This document shows, piece by piece, positions 6,440-6,520 of a DNA stretch of 6,520 nt; the first letter of the stretch is position 1; each line of letters starts with the position of its first letter. This DNA comes from an uncultured Caryophanales bacterium (GTDB lineage: Bacteria; Bacillota_I; Bacilli_A; RFN20; CAG-826). Where the stretch lies: the NCBI GenBank assembly GCA_946403545.1, contig CAMJAG010000053.1:1-6520 (forward strand), in the 5' to 3' direction. The notes under the pieces are model-generated. The model was not told where the DNA came from and did no database searches. It saw only the letters and a program-made list of their open reading frames with translations. The position numbers and the translations under genes were made by a program.

Positions 6440-6513
6440 GCCCCATTAGTATAATGGTATTACGGAGCAATGGTAATGCTTTGAAGCTAGTCCGATTCTG
6501 GCATGGGGCACCA
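6440..6513 (+). tRNA. tRNA-Thr (anticodon GGU), divergent
   Basis: The 74-base gene folds as a complete cloverleaf. The acceptor GCCCCAT (6440-6446) pairs with ATGGGGC (6503-6509), then discriminator A and encoded CCA. The D arm is 6449-6463, with G18-G19 at 6456-6457. The anticodon stem GAGCA/TGCTT encloses the loop ATGGTAA, placing GGT at 6472-6474, which reads ACC and ACU. The T arm is GCTAG/CTGGC with loop TCCGATT. Known bacterial threonine identity elements are present: G1-C72, C2-G71, G35, U36, and A37 as a site for t6A. Unusual positions are C instead of T at 55, A at 32, an A15/A48 pair and a U13/U22 mismatch, with a four-base variable loop (TGAA). Isotype rests on the anticodon and acceptor. 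The D arm, with AATGGTA, looks more like that of a tRNA-Gly. Confidence 0.92.
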
Positions 6514-6520
6514 CAATCGT

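Noticed and set aside
6440..6513. tRNA-Gly, suggested by the short D arm with AATGGTA
   Set aside because: The only seven-base loop flanked by a five-pair stem places GGT, not NCC, at positions 34-36, and the acceptor pairs and A37 fit threonine.

Overview
The window looks like a piece of a low-GC Bacillota chromosome, probably an anaerobic or host-associated member of the Bacilli/Erysipelotrichia side. The reasons are the strong A/T bias, good Gram-positive promoters and G-rich Shine-Dalgarno sites on some genes, an oxygen-independent class III ribonucleotide reductase, and a very large MacB-like ABC exporter of a type common in gut Firmicutes. All twelve Trp codons I counted in the four genes are TGG and none is TGA, so the standard bacterial code (table 11) fits and the Mycoplasma code does not.

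Layout. Bases 1-892 (minus strand) hold the N-terminal 297 codons of an anaerobic ribonucleoside-triphosphate reductase (nrdD); the gene runs off the left edge. Bases 893-1187 are a divergent intergenic region with a candidate nrdD promoter, a leader that can form two hairpins, a Fur/PerR-like 15-mer and the promoter of the next gene. Bases 1188-1643 (plus) encode an unrecognised 151-residue protein with two membrane segments and no visible ribosome binding site. Bases 1644-1828 hold a long imperfect hairpin, an intrinsic terminator and a strong sigma-A-type promoter. Bases 1829-5101 encode a 1090-residue fused ABC ATPase/permease. It is followed 14 nt later by rimO (5116-6405), the methylthiotransferase for ribosomal protein S12. 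A promoter overlapping the rimO stop codon drives a tRNA-Thr(GGU) gene at 6440-6513, with an encoded CCA end.

The genes do not form one obvious pathway. nrdD supplies deoxynucleotides without oxygen, the ABC protein is an envelope exporter or remodeller of unknown substrate, and rimO and the tRNA belong to translation. The ABC gene and rimO are probably co-transcribed, since no terminator is visible between them. I see no mobile element, CRISPR array or defence system. The least ordinary items are the tRNA, which departs from consensus at several normally conserved positions, and the paired 61-nt element at 1654-1714. I found no clear evidence for a previously undescribed multi-gene system.
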